64,000 nucleotides of DNA from Phytophthora sp. 'mugwort' (GCA_033558025.1 JAUCEF010000003.1:620001-684000), one strand, 5' to 3'; counted from the first letter of the stretch, positions 41,838 to 52,670 are shown. Notes: generated by a model not told the origin, from the sequence alone. Numbers and translations are program-made.

Positions 41838-42514
41838 ATGAATGCTATTCCTGACTTCGGTGGTTCGCTACCGAAACAATACAAGTCAGCTGCTATGGGT
41901 GATATCCCAGCGCGTGACATTAAAAAGTTATAAAAAATGGTTATCCTTGGTCCCTCGCTCAGTGATAATAATAACCTCTGTATGTTCATCCTCAAGAACT
42001 CTCCTCACGTATTTGCTCATCTAACTATTATTGCCCGAATCCCCATCAAGAACTGTACGAGTATTTGTGCGATACGTTGGAAGACTTCATTATCTTCGCT
42101 GACCCAGATTCACCTCCAAGTGTTGATCAAGTACGTCATACACCATTAAACAAACCTGAGCTTGTTATCATAGATGACTACAGCAACGATAAGCTACTTC
42201 AGAAGAATATCTTCTCACATTACTTCACCAGGGGTCGCCACTTCAAATTGAGTACCTTATTCCTAAAACAAAGCTACTTTGTCGCCGATAAGATGATTCG
42301 CTTGAATTCAGAGTATGTAGCGATCCTAAAGGCTAATTCGAAGCGTGATTTGCAGATGGTTGGGAAGGACTTCAACATCAAGGGCGTTGATGATCGATCA
42401 ATCGTCTATTACTACAATAAAGCCACTGAGCGCAAAGGACAAATGTTGTTCATAGATTCCGTTAAAGGTCAAATCAGATACAATTTTGATAGACCAATCG
42501 CGATTGAAGACTAA
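41838..42514 (+). pseudogene. genome-packaging ATPase (FtsK/HerA type), decayed
   Basis: ATG 41838, MNAIPDFGGSLPKQYKSAAM, then an in-frame TAA (~41931) and in the same frame MVILGPSLSDNNNLCMFIL. The Walker A loop should read GPSxSGK, but Gly-Lys is replaced by Asp-Asn. After a frame change near 42045 the protein continues with LEDFIIFADPDSPPSVDQV, KPELVIIDDY (Walker B, ~42148-42175), FTRGRHFKLSTLFLKQSYF (sensor-like block, ~42228-42285) and a C-terminus at TAA 42512-42514. Polinton and NCLDV relatives use this ATPase to fill capsids. Confidence 0.85.
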
Positions 42515-42562
42515 CTCCAATTTATCGATCAGAAATATGGTTAGAATCATATAATAACCAAT

Positions 42563-43461
42563 ATGGCGAGCTTTTTGAAACTCGATAGTAATAATCTCGT
42601 TCAGGATGGATACAATTCAACTTGGAAATACTCATTCCCTGGTTCGGCTGCTGACTTCCGCGATGTAGTTTGCGGTGTTCAACGCATTAGCATGTACAAC
42701 GCCGAATACAATATCGATGCAGCTCAGTTCTGGAACAACAGTTTCAAAATCGAAGTACCTACGGGTGCTACAACGAGCATTGTAAGTGTTAACCTCGCGG
42801 ATGGTATTTACACGTACTTTGATACCAATCGATTTATTCAGACTGCTCTCGTCAATGCTGGAGCGTATTTGATCAATCCATCTGGGGAAAATGTATTCTA
42901 AATCCAATTATCAGAGATTAGCGTATATTATGCTGCTCAGTTTGATTTCAGTGCTACTCCAACCACTCTACCTACCGCTGGTGGTACCTGGCCAAGACCT
43001 GCTACTGGTTATACTCGACAGGAGGTTCTGGTCTACCTACGACTACACGTGTCCCTCGTCTAATTATCGACAACGATGCCTTTGGAAATGTAGTTGGACT
43101 GACTGCTGCAACATATCCATCTGCGCCTGCAACAGTTGCAAGTGCTCAGCAGTCAAACATCATTCCACAGATTCATCCTACTTCGTCCTACATCGTACGA
43201 TGGGATCTAATAACGAATGGATACGTCGCAAGTGGTGATATTCTGAGTGCATTCGATCGAGGTGATGCATCTGTTGGACAGTTGATCTTTTACAAGCCGA
43301 GTCAATATGCCTGGATGAACTGTCATAACGGTTCTCGCTCGACGATTACGATCAGTATCTACAACCAGAATGATCAGAAGGTTAAGTTTCGTGATACTTC
43401 AGTATCGATCATGCTTCTATTGAGGCCAAAAATGAGTTGCTTGATACTTATAATGATCTGA
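42563..43461 (+). pseudogene. minor capsid (penton-type) protein
   Basis: ATG 42563. The N-terminal 112 codons are intact: MASFLKLDSNNLVQDGYNST, with SMYNAEYNIDAAQFWNNSFK and IYTYFDTNRFIQTAL. After frame changes at ~42897 and ~43020 the C-terminal half continues with LIIDNDAFGNVVGLTAATYP, QPQIHPTSSYI-like and FYKPSQYAWM, ending in VSIMLLLRPK. The N-terminal 'S-(T/F)-K-Y-x-FPG' and the 'PTGATT' loop are features of the penton-type single-jelly-roll proteins of Polintons and adintoviruses. It would occupy the capsid vertices. Confidence 0.75.
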
Positions 43462-43997
43462 CTAACCAGTCTTGATTTTTTTTGTTCGATCATGTCGTGG
43501 ATTTTCATGGCCTTTACTCCATCGACCACCACATTCACATTCGAATGATTCCGCCTTCTTAGCTTTAATAGTCTCCTTGTTGGTTTCGCGGTACGTTTTG
43601 GTTCGCTGCGCGATTAAGTCTTTGTTTGCTGCTGCATATGTCTTAACCTTGGCACACCTATTTTCACGATCAAAGGCCGCTTTATCGGTAAGCTTTTTGA
43701 TTGCAAATGGTAAGTTCTTATTACAAGTTTTCAGTTTCTTGATCCAAAGCGTCTCATATGCCTCCAGATGAACAGGATCGATGACATCATATTCCTTAAT
43801 AAGAAAGCATCTAAATTGATAAACGCCGTGATCTCTCATAAACGGATAAATTACTGCAGCGCATGATCCTTTATGATTAAGCCATTTATTAAATACTGAT
43901 TTAGTTGTTGCCATCGATACTTGGCTTAATTGAACGAGTTTCCAACGCAGCAAAGGTCAGACTGGATATGTTGAATACGATAAATGTAGTCGATCAT
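43462..43997 (-). pseudogene. GIY-YIG-type endonuclease with C-terminal zinc finger
   Basis: ATG 43995-43997 starts MIDYIYRIQHI, the GIY-like strand, with CCVGNS close to the YVGS half of the motif. A frame change near 43940 leads into the open frame 43953-43462: TTKSVFNKWLNHKGSC, then YQFRCFLIKEYDVID and HLEAYETLWIKKLKTCN (conserved Glu helix). A Lys-rich N-K-(E/D) repeat follows, ending in CECGGRWSKGHENPRHDRTK. GIY-YIG plus basic repeat plus terminal finger is common in virus-encoded homing-type nucleases. Confidence 0.65.
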
Positions 43998-44046
43998 GGT
44001 GAGTGTATATATTATACAACTTTATCTATCAGAATAAGGTGGATGG

Positions 44047-44773
44047 TTATAATTGAAATGATCCAGCTACCATAGGCTTTTTCCTCATCGCACGGATCTT
44101 AGCCATGTGTGCCTTCGCTTCTGGAGATCCCTTAGCGAATTTCTTACCTCTCGGTTTGGGAAACACCTACTCCATATCGACACCGGACTTCGCCTCGAAT
44201 TGACTTGATCAAACTATCGTGTTCATGCTTAGTAGCCTTGCTCAGTAGGTACTTCTCACCACCATCAACTGCATCGCTTAGTACTCCTTTTCGCTTAGCG
44301 TAAGACAGAGCACGTTTGGCACCTTTCTTAACATCAGTCATAGTCAGACGACCTCCCTCCTTATCGCTGTCAGAGTCATAAACACCTATACCAGTCATGG
44401 AACGAATAGCGGCTCGCGCTGGAATAGCACCCTGATGAGCTCCGAGAGCGGTTGCGAGGGCTGGTACAGCGAACTCGGCAGCGCGAGACAGTAGTCCTGA
44501 ATCCTTAGCGAAATTAAACGCAGATTTGATACCTCCCCAGACCTTAGACCAAATCGATCCGCCTTGGGCTCGTTTATATCCCTCCTTGACCTCGTGTCGG
44601 GTGATGTCAAGACACACACCGCGACCTGCTTTTGCGTGCCTGGATAGCCTTCTCATAAGAAGCTGGACGAAGATGAATAACAGAGCCACTACCTTTAAGC
44701 TGCTTAGCTGGATGAAAGCTTTGGTGAGCTTCCGGGGTGGTACGTCGCTTGGAATATTTAGTTCGCGATACAT
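44047..44773 (-). pseudogene. core/pVI-like minor virion protein
   Basis: ATG 44771-44773, MYRELNIPSDVPPRKLTKAF. Two compensating frame changes lie around 44640-44720. Then GGSIWSKVWGGIKSAFNFAK, an Ala-rich amphipathic region (AAEFAVPALATALGAHQGAI), MTGIGV and a basic C-terminus after a frame change at ~44155 (RGKKFAKGSPEAKAHMAKIR, then RAMRKKP) to TAA. An amphipathic helix followed by a basic 'GSPEAKxxMAxLR' tail is typical of the small core proteins of Polinton-like viruses, likely binding DNA or membrane. Confidence 0.6.
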
Positions 44774-44797
44774 GTTGCTATATAACTTGAAACATAT

Positions 44798-45181
44798 TTA
44801 TCCAAGAATAGTCAAATTCAAATCTTTAAATCGATTTAATAGATTCATCTTATTGTTTTCTTTGCAATATAACCAAAGCATACACCATATTCTACAGTAA
44901 TCACCATACGTTCCTTAGAATCGCTTGGGATTGTATTTCCCGATCCCATACTTTGTTGGCGCTGCCTCACCCATTGAATCAAAGTACTCACCGTAATGAA
45001 CACACGTCCAGTGTCCTACATCAAGTTTAGGTGGTCTAAGTAGAATCAGATATGTACCTTTCTTCGGGAGTGGCTTTGTTATTTCACTCGACTCATAGAT
45101 ATCATCCCGATGCACATTAATTCGGTTTGCAAGTTGAATGAGATCATGATCGCTGGTGATTGGTTTAATGAGGTGAGACAT
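44798..45181 (-). pseudogene. adenovirus-type cysteine protease (capsid maturation), frameshifted
   Basis: ATG 45179-45181, MSHLIKPITSDHDLIQLANR. The catalytic His lies in DVGHWTCVHY (~45010), followed by EYFDSMGEAAPTKYG (catalytic acid). After a frame change near 44925 the strand reads YGDYCRIWCMLWLYCKENNK with the nucleophile Cys, then MNLLNRFKDLNLTIL and TAA. His-Asp/Glu-Cys in this order and the ~125-residue length fit the Ulp1/adenain-like proteases that mature Polinton and adintovirus capsids. All three catalytic residues survive, but in two frames. Confidence 0.82.
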
Positions 45182-45229
45182 AATATTTAATTTCCCCAAA
45201 AGTATACTAGAAACCATATAGATTCAACG

Positions 45230-46985
45230 ATGAGTGAAACTCAACTATCCGACCAGTATTTGTACCAGAGCTCCCTTAAAAGCGACCCGAAGATCAAGGT
45301 ATCTTTTCAAACGCGTCCACTTCGTTATCGATCTTAAGCAGGGGTTTTACCAGAATGGTGTTATTACGATCGATGCTACTGCTCAGCTGAACGGCTCCGA
45401 AGGCTTTGCTTGTCTCCGCGATGCATACATCATGCTCCCATACAAGGTATCAATGAAGAACGGTGCTACTGCTCAGGCTGCTGCCGTTAATCGTTTCTGT
45501 GCTACGCTGAAGTGTGACAACTGGAATGTTATTGATTCGATGTCGCTGGAGCTTAATGGCAAGACCATTGTTTCTATGGCCGATAACAAGCTGTTTTGGA
45601 ACAATGTCCGCGCTCAGACTGGCTACAGTCCTCAGTACGTCGAGAAGCATGATGCGGAGTCGTTCCTATTCCATGATGCTGCTCAGTCGGTGCTCTACAG
45701 CTCTGCTACCAGCTCAACGACTGGAGATGGCTATACGAACAACTACCGCTTTCACAGCTTCGTTTGCTACTACCGGACCCTCAGGTGGCGCATCCATCCC
45801 TAACGATGGTCTTGTGAAGCGTCTCTTGTCAAATACTCCTAACGCTGATTTTTCTGACTTTCCTACGTCGTGGCCTTCGGTAAGTGGAGCTGCTGCCTCT
45901 ACTACCATTGTTAACCAAACCGCCCGTGGTGCTTTCGTTGCTAGAGCTGCTACTGCTAACACGAGCATGGGTACGTGGAACTACATGCTCAAGATTAAGC
46001 TAACCGACCTCCATCCGATCTTCAAGGAGCTCGACCGCATGGCCAATCCTCAAATCCGCCTACGCTTCAGAATCAATCAGGATACTTCTACTATTGCTGT
46101 AGATGCTTCGAAAGGTATGTCGCTAACCAGTACTACTCTTGCGAGCGGTAATACTTGCCCCGTAGTGATTGCTGCTTCTTCCATCGGTAATCCCATGGCC
46201 GGCGTACTTGCTGCTTCTGCTGGATTCAGCATCTCGTGGGGTGCTGTAGTTAATGCCCTCGAACCTACGATTGATGGTACTTACATGCCTTTCACTACGG
46301 CTCGACTATATGTACCCTTTGTTCATCTCGAAAACCCTCAGGCTATTATCTCTAAGCCTGCCAAGAAGGTTCGATATAATGACTGCTGTGCTCAGTGGTT
46401 CTACCAGCGCGCTGGTACTGGAAAGAAATCGACTCATCATAATGCTGCGTTTGACCTCCAGCTATCTGCCTCCGTCAAGAATGCTAAGTACGTTAGTCTT
46501 CTTCCTTTTGCTGAGCAGACTGGTAATTTCGCTTCGGCTGCTGTCCAGGAATTCCGGAGTCCATTTGATTCGCCTCCTTGGACTCTCCACCCTGGTTCAT
46601 CGATTCGCAACTAAGTTCGCATTGGTTCGAGCCAAGTATTTGATATCAGTCATGGTTACGATTTCCAACACTTCCGCAACGAACTGGCTAAGATCTCTTC
46701 TATTAACGGTGATCTTACTCTTGAGCTGGTGAATGGTCTTCTTACTATCAGACGTGGTCGCTAACTAACCGCGTTCTTATCGCTGATGTTAATCGCCGAA
46801 CTGAGTGTGATGTCCCTCAAGCTATTCAAGTTCAGGGTGTGAATGCTGGCTGCCAGGGTACTAACATGCTTGTATTGGTTGTAAATGAGCAAGAGCTCTC
46901 CTACGATCGTCTAACGGGTGAGGTCTTGGAAATCTCAACGCATAGGTTGTCAATACCATTTATGCGACAAAAAAAATTTTTTTGA
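45230..46985 (+). pseudogene. major capsid protein (double jelly-roll), frameshifted
   Basis: ATG 45230 (MSETQLSDQYLYQSSLKSDP). After an early frame change at ~45300 the frame is open to ~45760: HFVIDLKQGFYQNGVITIDA, CLRDAYIMLPYKVSM, VIDSMSLELNGKTI. A second long open frame reaches 46614: GAFVARAATANTSMGTWNYM, LHPIFKELDRMANPQIRLRF and FTTARLYVPFVHLENPQ. A third piece reads RVLIADVNRRTECDVPQAIQ and GCQGTNMLVLVVNEQELSYD. The length (~580 codons) and the 'DLHPxFxELD' and 'GCQGTNxLVL' blocks match Polinton/adintovirus capsid proteins. Confidence 0.85.
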
Positions 46986-46989
46986 TCTC

Positions 46990-47291
46990 TTAGCTAAGTT
47001 CCTTGAGTAGCTTGGGGGACTTATCAATTACAAACTGACTCTTGCGTAGCCAATCGATGTAGTTACTGTCCATGCTACTGATCTGTTTGAGCGTCTTTCC
47101 CTTGTATTTACCCAGCTCATCAAGTAAGAGTTATCACTATTAAGAAACTTCGTAAGTAGAAATGTTTTAATATCATCACTGATGTTGAGGCTGGGTTGGT
47201 TGTACATCCATCGACAATAGCCAGCGTCGGAAGCATATACCTCCTCAATGGGCTTGTTCTTGTTTTTTCCAAAAGTGAGTTCGAACGACAT
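46990..47291 (-). pseudogene. ExoX-C-like small protein with two repeats, frameshifted
   Basis: ATG 47289-47291. The first unit reads MSFELTFGKNKNKPIEEVYA, then YCRWMYNQP. After a frame change at ~47125 the second reads GKYKGKTLKQISSMDSNYID, then WLRKS. The repeated 'FGK(Y/N)KxKxxEE(V/I)...Y(L/C)xW(L/M)' pattern is the C-terminal DNA-binding domain of exonuclease X-like proteins, often found as a stand-alone protein in DNA viruses. It ends convergently with the capsid gene. Confidence 0.6.
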
Positions 47292-47352
47292 GTTATTAGT
47301 TGGTGTGTATATATACATAGCCACTTAAATTATGAGAAAAAATAAATTAAAG

Positions 47353-47690
47353 GGATGTAAAAAAACTGCCGATGTAATGTTCTATTACATTTACCAAGTA
47401 CAGTTTGAATGTTGTCGTGCGAGCGGATCCGAAACTACCCTAAGATCCAAAGAACGCGTCCTCTCGCTCTCAGCTGGTCGAGAGGTTGCATCGTCGAAAT
47501 CAATTGATGTGCGTTCTCAGTGGTCGAGCGGTTCTAAACAACCCTAAGGTTCAAAGGACGTGTTTTTAGCTCTTAGGTGGTCGAGAGGTTGCGTCGTTAA
47601 AGTAGCACTTGGCTCGAAAGAATGCTCAGGGATTGTTCTCGCTTGTAAATTACGGAAAGTAAAAAAAACTGCCGGTGTAATGTTTGATGA
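47353..47690. repeat. subterminal repeats beside the Polinton
   Basis: A ~107-bp unit occurs about twice (from GAGCGGATCC at ~47419 and GAGCGGTTCT at ~47526). Each carries (A)ACTACCCTAAG/CAACCCTAAGG and TGGTCGAGAGGTTGC(A/G)TCGT. Outside them AAAAAACTGCC(G)(A/G)TGTAATGTT occurs at ~47360 and ~47663, about 303 bp apart. They may belong to the end of the element. Confidence 0.65.
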
Positions 47691-47785
47691 CATACAACTG
47701 GTGGTCGGTACTGGACGCAGTCCCCGGCCGCATTTGGATCATCCCTTCTTCCTAGTTAAAGAGCTCTCAATCTATTCCAAGCTCA

Positions 47786-48230
47786 TGAAGTTCACACTAC
47801 CGGACGGAGTGTTCCCGCCCGTGAGGCTTCGAAGGCGCGTTAGTTGAAAAGGCTGACACGGTGATGAGCGAGACCTTCGCGGCGAAAGAAGCTTTTCTGG
47901 CTCAAGGTGCTGCGTTTAGAGATTGTAAATGACGACTAGTTCGTGTGAAGGAGGACTGCACGTGTATTGCAAACGACCGATGAGTGGAGCTACGAGGGCG
48001 CCAAGTGGAGGATCGTCGTCGCAGGATAGGAAGAAAACGGCGTCGAGCTTGTCGGAAGCGGCTGGGGACTGGTCCTGAAGTGGCGACGCGTCGTATGTAG
48101 TGGCGGAAGGCAGTATTCAGGAGTCTATGAGGGGGCCGAGTGTGTCGCTTATGGTGCTGCACGATACAGTGGATAGAACTCTGGACGACGCGATGTTTGG
48201 CGCTGAGATGGTTCGGAGCAATATCCGAAA
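47786..48230 (+). pseudogene. START/FYVE paralogue fragment, N-terminal part
   Basis: ATG at 47786 starts MKFTLPDGVFPPV, matching the starts of the genes at 60534 and 62012. After a frame change it continues with KADTVMSETFAAKEAFLAQG, then a remnant of the VRVKD block and finally PSVSLMVLHDTVDRTLDDAMFG. Similarity stops near 48230 where a hAT fragment begins. Stops and indels are frequent. Confidence 0.75.
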
Positions 48231-48234
48231 TTGA

Positions 48235-48600
48235 TCGCAATTTGATCTTAGAAATATTAGCAAGTTACGAGGAGTGAGAAACATCCTCATAATTTTTTTT
48301 TTCAGAGGAGCCCGCAAAAAGGGTCTGGTTACCTCCAAACCTTCACAGGCTTTGACCGTATTGGAGGCATTATCAGTCAATACGCTAGCCACAACAGCCC
48401 CCGTGAATTGCTGGATCTTGTCGATGACGCGGCTGAGCTCTTTTGCGACGTAATCAGCTGTATGCTGTGTCGTACCAGATGCTAGTGACGACCAAAATAT
48501 TGATGGCATCCCCGGCACAACTACCATAATGTTTGTGATGCTTGCTGGTCGCCGAGGAGTCCGTGAGACGCTGGCGATCTTTGCGGGGTTGATGGAATCT
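48235..48600 (-). pseudogene. hAT-type transposase fragment (DUF659-like)
   Basis: On the minus strand: MPSIFWSSLASGTTQHTADYV, then ELSRVIDKIQQFTG and VVASVLTDNASNTVKA. This is the pattern of the DUF659 region that precedes the catalytic core in many hAT elements (T.D...N...A). No ends or remaining domains were found. Confidence 0.55.
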
Positions 48601-48689
48601 TAGGCGCGCGCTCAGCGCTAAATTGGACTTCAACTGCGTACTTTAAAAGGGTTCCAATTCAGGGGGAACCCTTCATTCAGCAACCGGTA

Positions 48690-49850
48690 TTTGGGGGAAC
48701 TTCCGAGGAGTTCAGAGCAGGGCTTCCGTTTCCGCAATCAAGACTCAGTAGGGGCAAATAGTTTGATTTGCCTTCGCCATCTCCGAATAAGGGCGTATTG
48801 AGCGGCCTCCACAGAAGATTTGCGCACGGGCCCTTATGGGCGGGCTTGCTGATTATGAATTGGTACCATCCGACGAGACAGAGTTCTTGTCGATTCTGCT
48901 GTTTGCGTCGGATACTGCTCGAAGCAGTTTGAGATCCAGCGACCAAACAAATTGATGGATAGTTGGTTCGCCTCACCCGTAAGCAGTGCTGTCGCTCCTC
49001 CTATTCTGATGGAGTGTGTGGAGTAATTGCCTTCTGGGACTTGGACTCTTCTCGTTGCCCCCTTAAGTGCCTTAACTACATCTGCCGAGCTGAATTGCCG
49101 CATTGGTAGTCACTGCTATTCCGGTTTTCTTCCCGCGTGTCGACAATGTGCTTAATTCCAGCAATTGGGCAGATAACAGGGTCTCCTGGTGCGTGCATCG
49201 TACGCCATGCACCTCGTCCGTACTGGTCGTTTTCGCGCCTTCCAGACCTATAGTGACTGATGTTGCTATCGATCGGCTTGTGGGTCTTCCATGGGCGTCG
49301 GAGAAGAACACATTCTCGCATTTCAAACAGTAGAAATGGCGTGCGGTCCTCTAGTATTCCGACCGCCGCAGCAAGAAGAAAATGCCGATTAGGACGCTAC
49401 CCCACATGAGTTTGTGTTGTGGCTGCTGTAAGTCGAGGCGACGATGCGGTAGTCGTAAAAGCGCGGCCGTGATCGGCTGAAGCTTGTGGACTGGCGGTGA
49501 GAAGCGCTTGATGCCTTGTAGTAAGATCGTAAAGTCGGGAGTGGCAAACAAGTCAATGCCCATGTACCGACGGTGGTACCACCGGATGCTCGCGTGTATT
49601 AGCTTGATCGTGCTGAAGGTGTTTCCGCGTCGAGTTCGGTTCCACCCGTGCCTCCAGCAGTAGGCTGCGAAGCAACCGAGCTTTCTGTTGCTTGACCGTC
49701 CGGGTCGGGTAAGCCACGGTGACCACCCAAGTCGCTGTGCGAATTCGGTCCATTCATGCCAATAGATGTTGTACTTTCCGGTGGTGGTGTCTGCAATAGC
49801 TCGGCCACGGAGAAACGCTCCCATGCGTTCCAAAGATTGTCGAATGGTGG
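48690..49850 (-). pseudogene. DIRS tyrosine recombinase
   Basis: Parts on the minus strand: MERMGAFLRGRAIADTTTGK followed by YNIYWHEWTEF (SAM-like N-terminus), then KLMWGSVLIGIFFLLRRSEY (first catalytic Arg, ~49350-49400) and MKCENVFFSDAHGRP. After frame changes come YSTHSIRIGGATALL (HxxR, ~48980-49030) and LFGRWISNCFEQYP (Arg/Tyr end, ~48915-48960). The catalytic residues are present but the frame is broken at ~49350 and ~49090. Confidence 0.75.
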
Positions 49851-51500
49851 TCGAATGCTGACCTGCGTCCAGGAATGTGGTAAGTTAGTCCATGTATTCT
49901 ACAACGGGTAGTCCGCACTCCATGCCCTTGAGCCAGCAACCGCCATTATGTTCGGCTCCCCTGCAATGCGTTGTGCTGAACATGTAAACGAGTAGCGAAA
50001 TTCTGTCAGTGAGATTAGTTGATTGTACATCCGCGCTGTCGGATGGTGGCTGGATCATTTTGAGAGCCATTACACGGCACTGGTGTTGTCGATCCACATG
50101 CAAACATGTTTACGATCGCGTCCTGTCGAGGTCCATTGACTGTCCCCAATGGACAGCTGCTAGGACGGCACTCATAAGCTCTCTCACGTTGATATAGTTG
50201 AATTTCTTCGATGTTGCAAAGCTGTCTTGTACTTCGCGGCTGAATTGAAGTCGGATGATCTGGTGGAGTCGTAACTCTAAGGCACATATTCCTGTATCGG
50301 AGACATCCATCAGGACGTGACGCGACGGAGGTTCAAGCCGAGCGAAATGTTCAACTGGGATCGCGTCAAAACGCAGTTCGCAAGATAATACTGCGCGGAA
50401 CCACATCAAATCGTGTTTGTTGCGAAATGTTGACACGAATGCTTGAGCATTTTGGTAAAATGCTCGCGCTGCAGGAAAGCAGGTTACGACATACCGAAGA
50501 TTGCCGATCAGCTTACTAATTCGTGATAGTGTCCATGATACCATGGTTAAAACGTCATCGATGCGGGTCCAAGCCTTGTTGATTTTGTCTGGGGGGACGG
50601 TAACCGTACCGTCTTCTGTATCCCACAACAGATCGAGAGATTTGGTATGAGTTGACCACCGTGTAAATTTGTCTTCGTTCAGTGTTCGTGGTCCTAAGAC
50701 TGTTGACATTGCCTTGCGAAGAGCGATATTGGCTTCCGTGCACCTCGATCCTGTGTCGACTTCTACGCACGTGTGATCGTCGCACCATACATTTCCTACG
50801 AGCGGCCTGATGTCAAGAGGTGAGGAACATGCGTGAGGCTGCTGGTTCTCGTACAAATAGTTGATGATCGTGCCAGCTACCGAGTAGAACGCCGGTGATC
50901 CACACCAGCTGAACCCGCCCCGACAAGTCGATCACCACGTAGTTGTCAAACTTGAAGACGAACCAGTTAACGTGGTCAGCGCTAACGAGAATGTGTCGGA
51001 AAGCTCGACACATCTCCTAACATCATGAGCAAAGAGTGGCCAGGGAATCGGACCCGGAGCTCCCGGATTCGCCGAGCTATGTCCCTTGGTGAATTGTAAG
51101 AGATCTCTCGATTGGCTCGATCGGTGAAGTCATTAACTGCATCCCCCGATAGGTATGAGTAGTCGCTAATTGCGCGAATGTCCTGGGATGCTCCTCATTT
51201 TTCGACAACGCCAATTGGGCTGATGAAAATATTGTTCCAGACGTTGAAGATCTGATTCGACGACTAAGTAGCGTCCGTTCTCGTGACCTTTGATGATATG
51301 ATGTCGTACGCTCTGCAGGTGGTCATTGATGGATTGATGGTTGCGAGGCCGGTTGGTCTGGATCGCTGGTCGTTGGGATGTCCGTTGGGGCTTTACGCCT
51401 TCCCGGACGATCCGGTTCCATTGTTCTCTGGCTGCATATTTGTGAGTGTCTGATGGTAGGGCGAGTTCGCAGAGGTCCTTCTTGGGTCTAGTTCGTAGTT
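49851..51500 (-). pseudogene. DIRS reverse transcriptase and RNase H
   Basis: On the minus strand: REQWNRIVREGVKPQR (~51390-51440), RELRVRFPG (~51050), HILVSADHVNWFVFKFDN (~50950-51005) and FSWCGSPAFYSVAGTI (~50870-50925). The catalytic VWCDDHTCVEVD (~50760-50795) and ISKLIGNLRYVVTCFPAARA (~50460-50520) follow. RNase H follows with HVLMDVSDTGICALEL (~50275-50320) and NVRELMSAVLAAVHWG (~50150-50195). The frame 50856-50110 is intact for 248 codons, then stops at the expected HVD block. Confidence 0.8.
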
Positions 51501-51825
51501 GTCTTCTCCGCGGTAGATCGCACGAACTGTGCTATCGACATCGCTGACCGCCGGGCATACTGCGAGCCGGCGCGGATTCGGTTTTTATATATATATTTAT
51601 AAAGACGAGCGAGTGGTCTGAGGGCTGCTTCTGGAATCGTGATTTGGTATCTGGATGCGATTGCTTGATACTTCTGCCGACAAGCTCCCGTTATGAGTCG
51701 ACTGACTGCCAGTTGAGACTGAGTAAAGGTTTGATGGACCTGTTGCCGCTGTTTACAGAATAATATGTATTCTGTAGATGGATGAATCTCGTTTGATTAT
51801 TCGTTAGGAGCCTGTACGCCTGACG

Positions 51826-52670
51826 CTAACTGTGCTGTGTCTGATAATGGTTGCACATCAGCGTGTCGGTGTTGCGAGGTATGTGTATCCGCCGCAGCGA
51901 TGCTCGATCCTGGAATTGATGCATGACGTCAGAGATCTTGGAAGTCAGGTGCGAGGTCAAGGAAATTCTTATCGATCCAGGTTTTAGCATCGGCCGGCAG
52001 AGCCAACGGCTTGAAATGGGCTCTATTTGGGTCGAAGCATTGACCAGGGGCTGGACCATTGCATCCCTTATTGGAGAGATACCGCATGCACATTGATTTG
52101 GTAACTTGCTTCGGTAGTAGCGCGAGAAGGTCCTTGGGTACAAACGGTGTATCGCCACACGTTGTTCACGGTGTTGGTGTGACTTGGTCGCTTGTTGGGG
52201 GCGGCTAATTGCAGTCGCTACCAGTGTTGCCACTCGGCGGTCCGGCTGTGACTGGTATAGTTCCATTAGGTGACCATCATTTCTCGCAAATCCACGCCCG
52301 ATGAGCGCGGCAGTCTGGATGTCGGATGCGATGATCTCGCTCCGAAATTTCCCCAGTTTTGAATTGACTTAAAAGACCACCATGTTGCAGGTCGCGGTGT
52401 CGGGTCGCGTGAAAGCGGCGTACTGCTCGATGAAGTCGGCTCCTGTCTTGATGAAGTTATAGACAGTGGAGTTGTAAAAGCCCTTCGCGAAGTGGAGCGG
52501 CATGTCGAAGGCATCGACAATCTCGCCGAAATTGGATGGCGGCGTATCAGGCTGAAGAGAGTTTGATCGCTCGAGTGGGTCATGTTGACGACCCCAGCAG
52601 CGTTATGCATCTCGACTTCTCGAAGAATCGGCGAAAGTGCATCATGCGAGGCCTCTGATACCAAAGTTGG
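51826..52670 (-). pseudogene. DIRS gag
   Basis: In several frames the minus strand reads FDMPLHFAKGFYNSTVYNFI and GADFIEQYAAFTRPDTATCN (~52390-52510), IGRGFARNDGHLMELYQSQP (~52245-52305) and a C-terminal Cys/His remnant (CMRYLSNKGCNG-like, ~52050-52110). This is the usual gag of oomycete DIRS elements, with stops between the parts. Confidence 0.6.

Larger units (their letters stand above)
30400..47291. mobile_element. Polinton/Maverick-type virus-like element, decayed
   Basis: Recognisable genes in order: DNA polymerase B (+), integrase-chromodomain (+), coiled-coil minor protein (+), small genes, S74-tailed fibre (-), FtsK/HerA-type packaging ATPase (+), penton-type minor capsid (+), GIY-YIG nuclease (-), core/pVI-like protein (-), adenovirus-type protease (-), major capsid protein (+) and ExoX-C-like protein (-). 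PolB, integrase, protease, ATPase and two capsid proteins are the diagnostic Polinton set. The region is AT-richer than its flanks. Nearly every gene has indels or stops. Terminal inverted repeats were not identified, so the limits given are those of the outermost genes. Confidence 0.9.

Noticed and set aside
30400..47291. Interpretation as a free nucleocytoplasmic large DNA virus fragment or a virophage
   Set aside because: The presence of a retrovirus-like integrase with chromodomain together with protein-primed-type PolB and adenain-type protease fits Polintons better. No D5 helicase-primase, mRNA-capping or RNA polymerase genes were seen.
47353..47690. A CRISPR-like array
   Set aside because: Only about two diverged 107-bp units, no regular spacers and a eukaryotic context.
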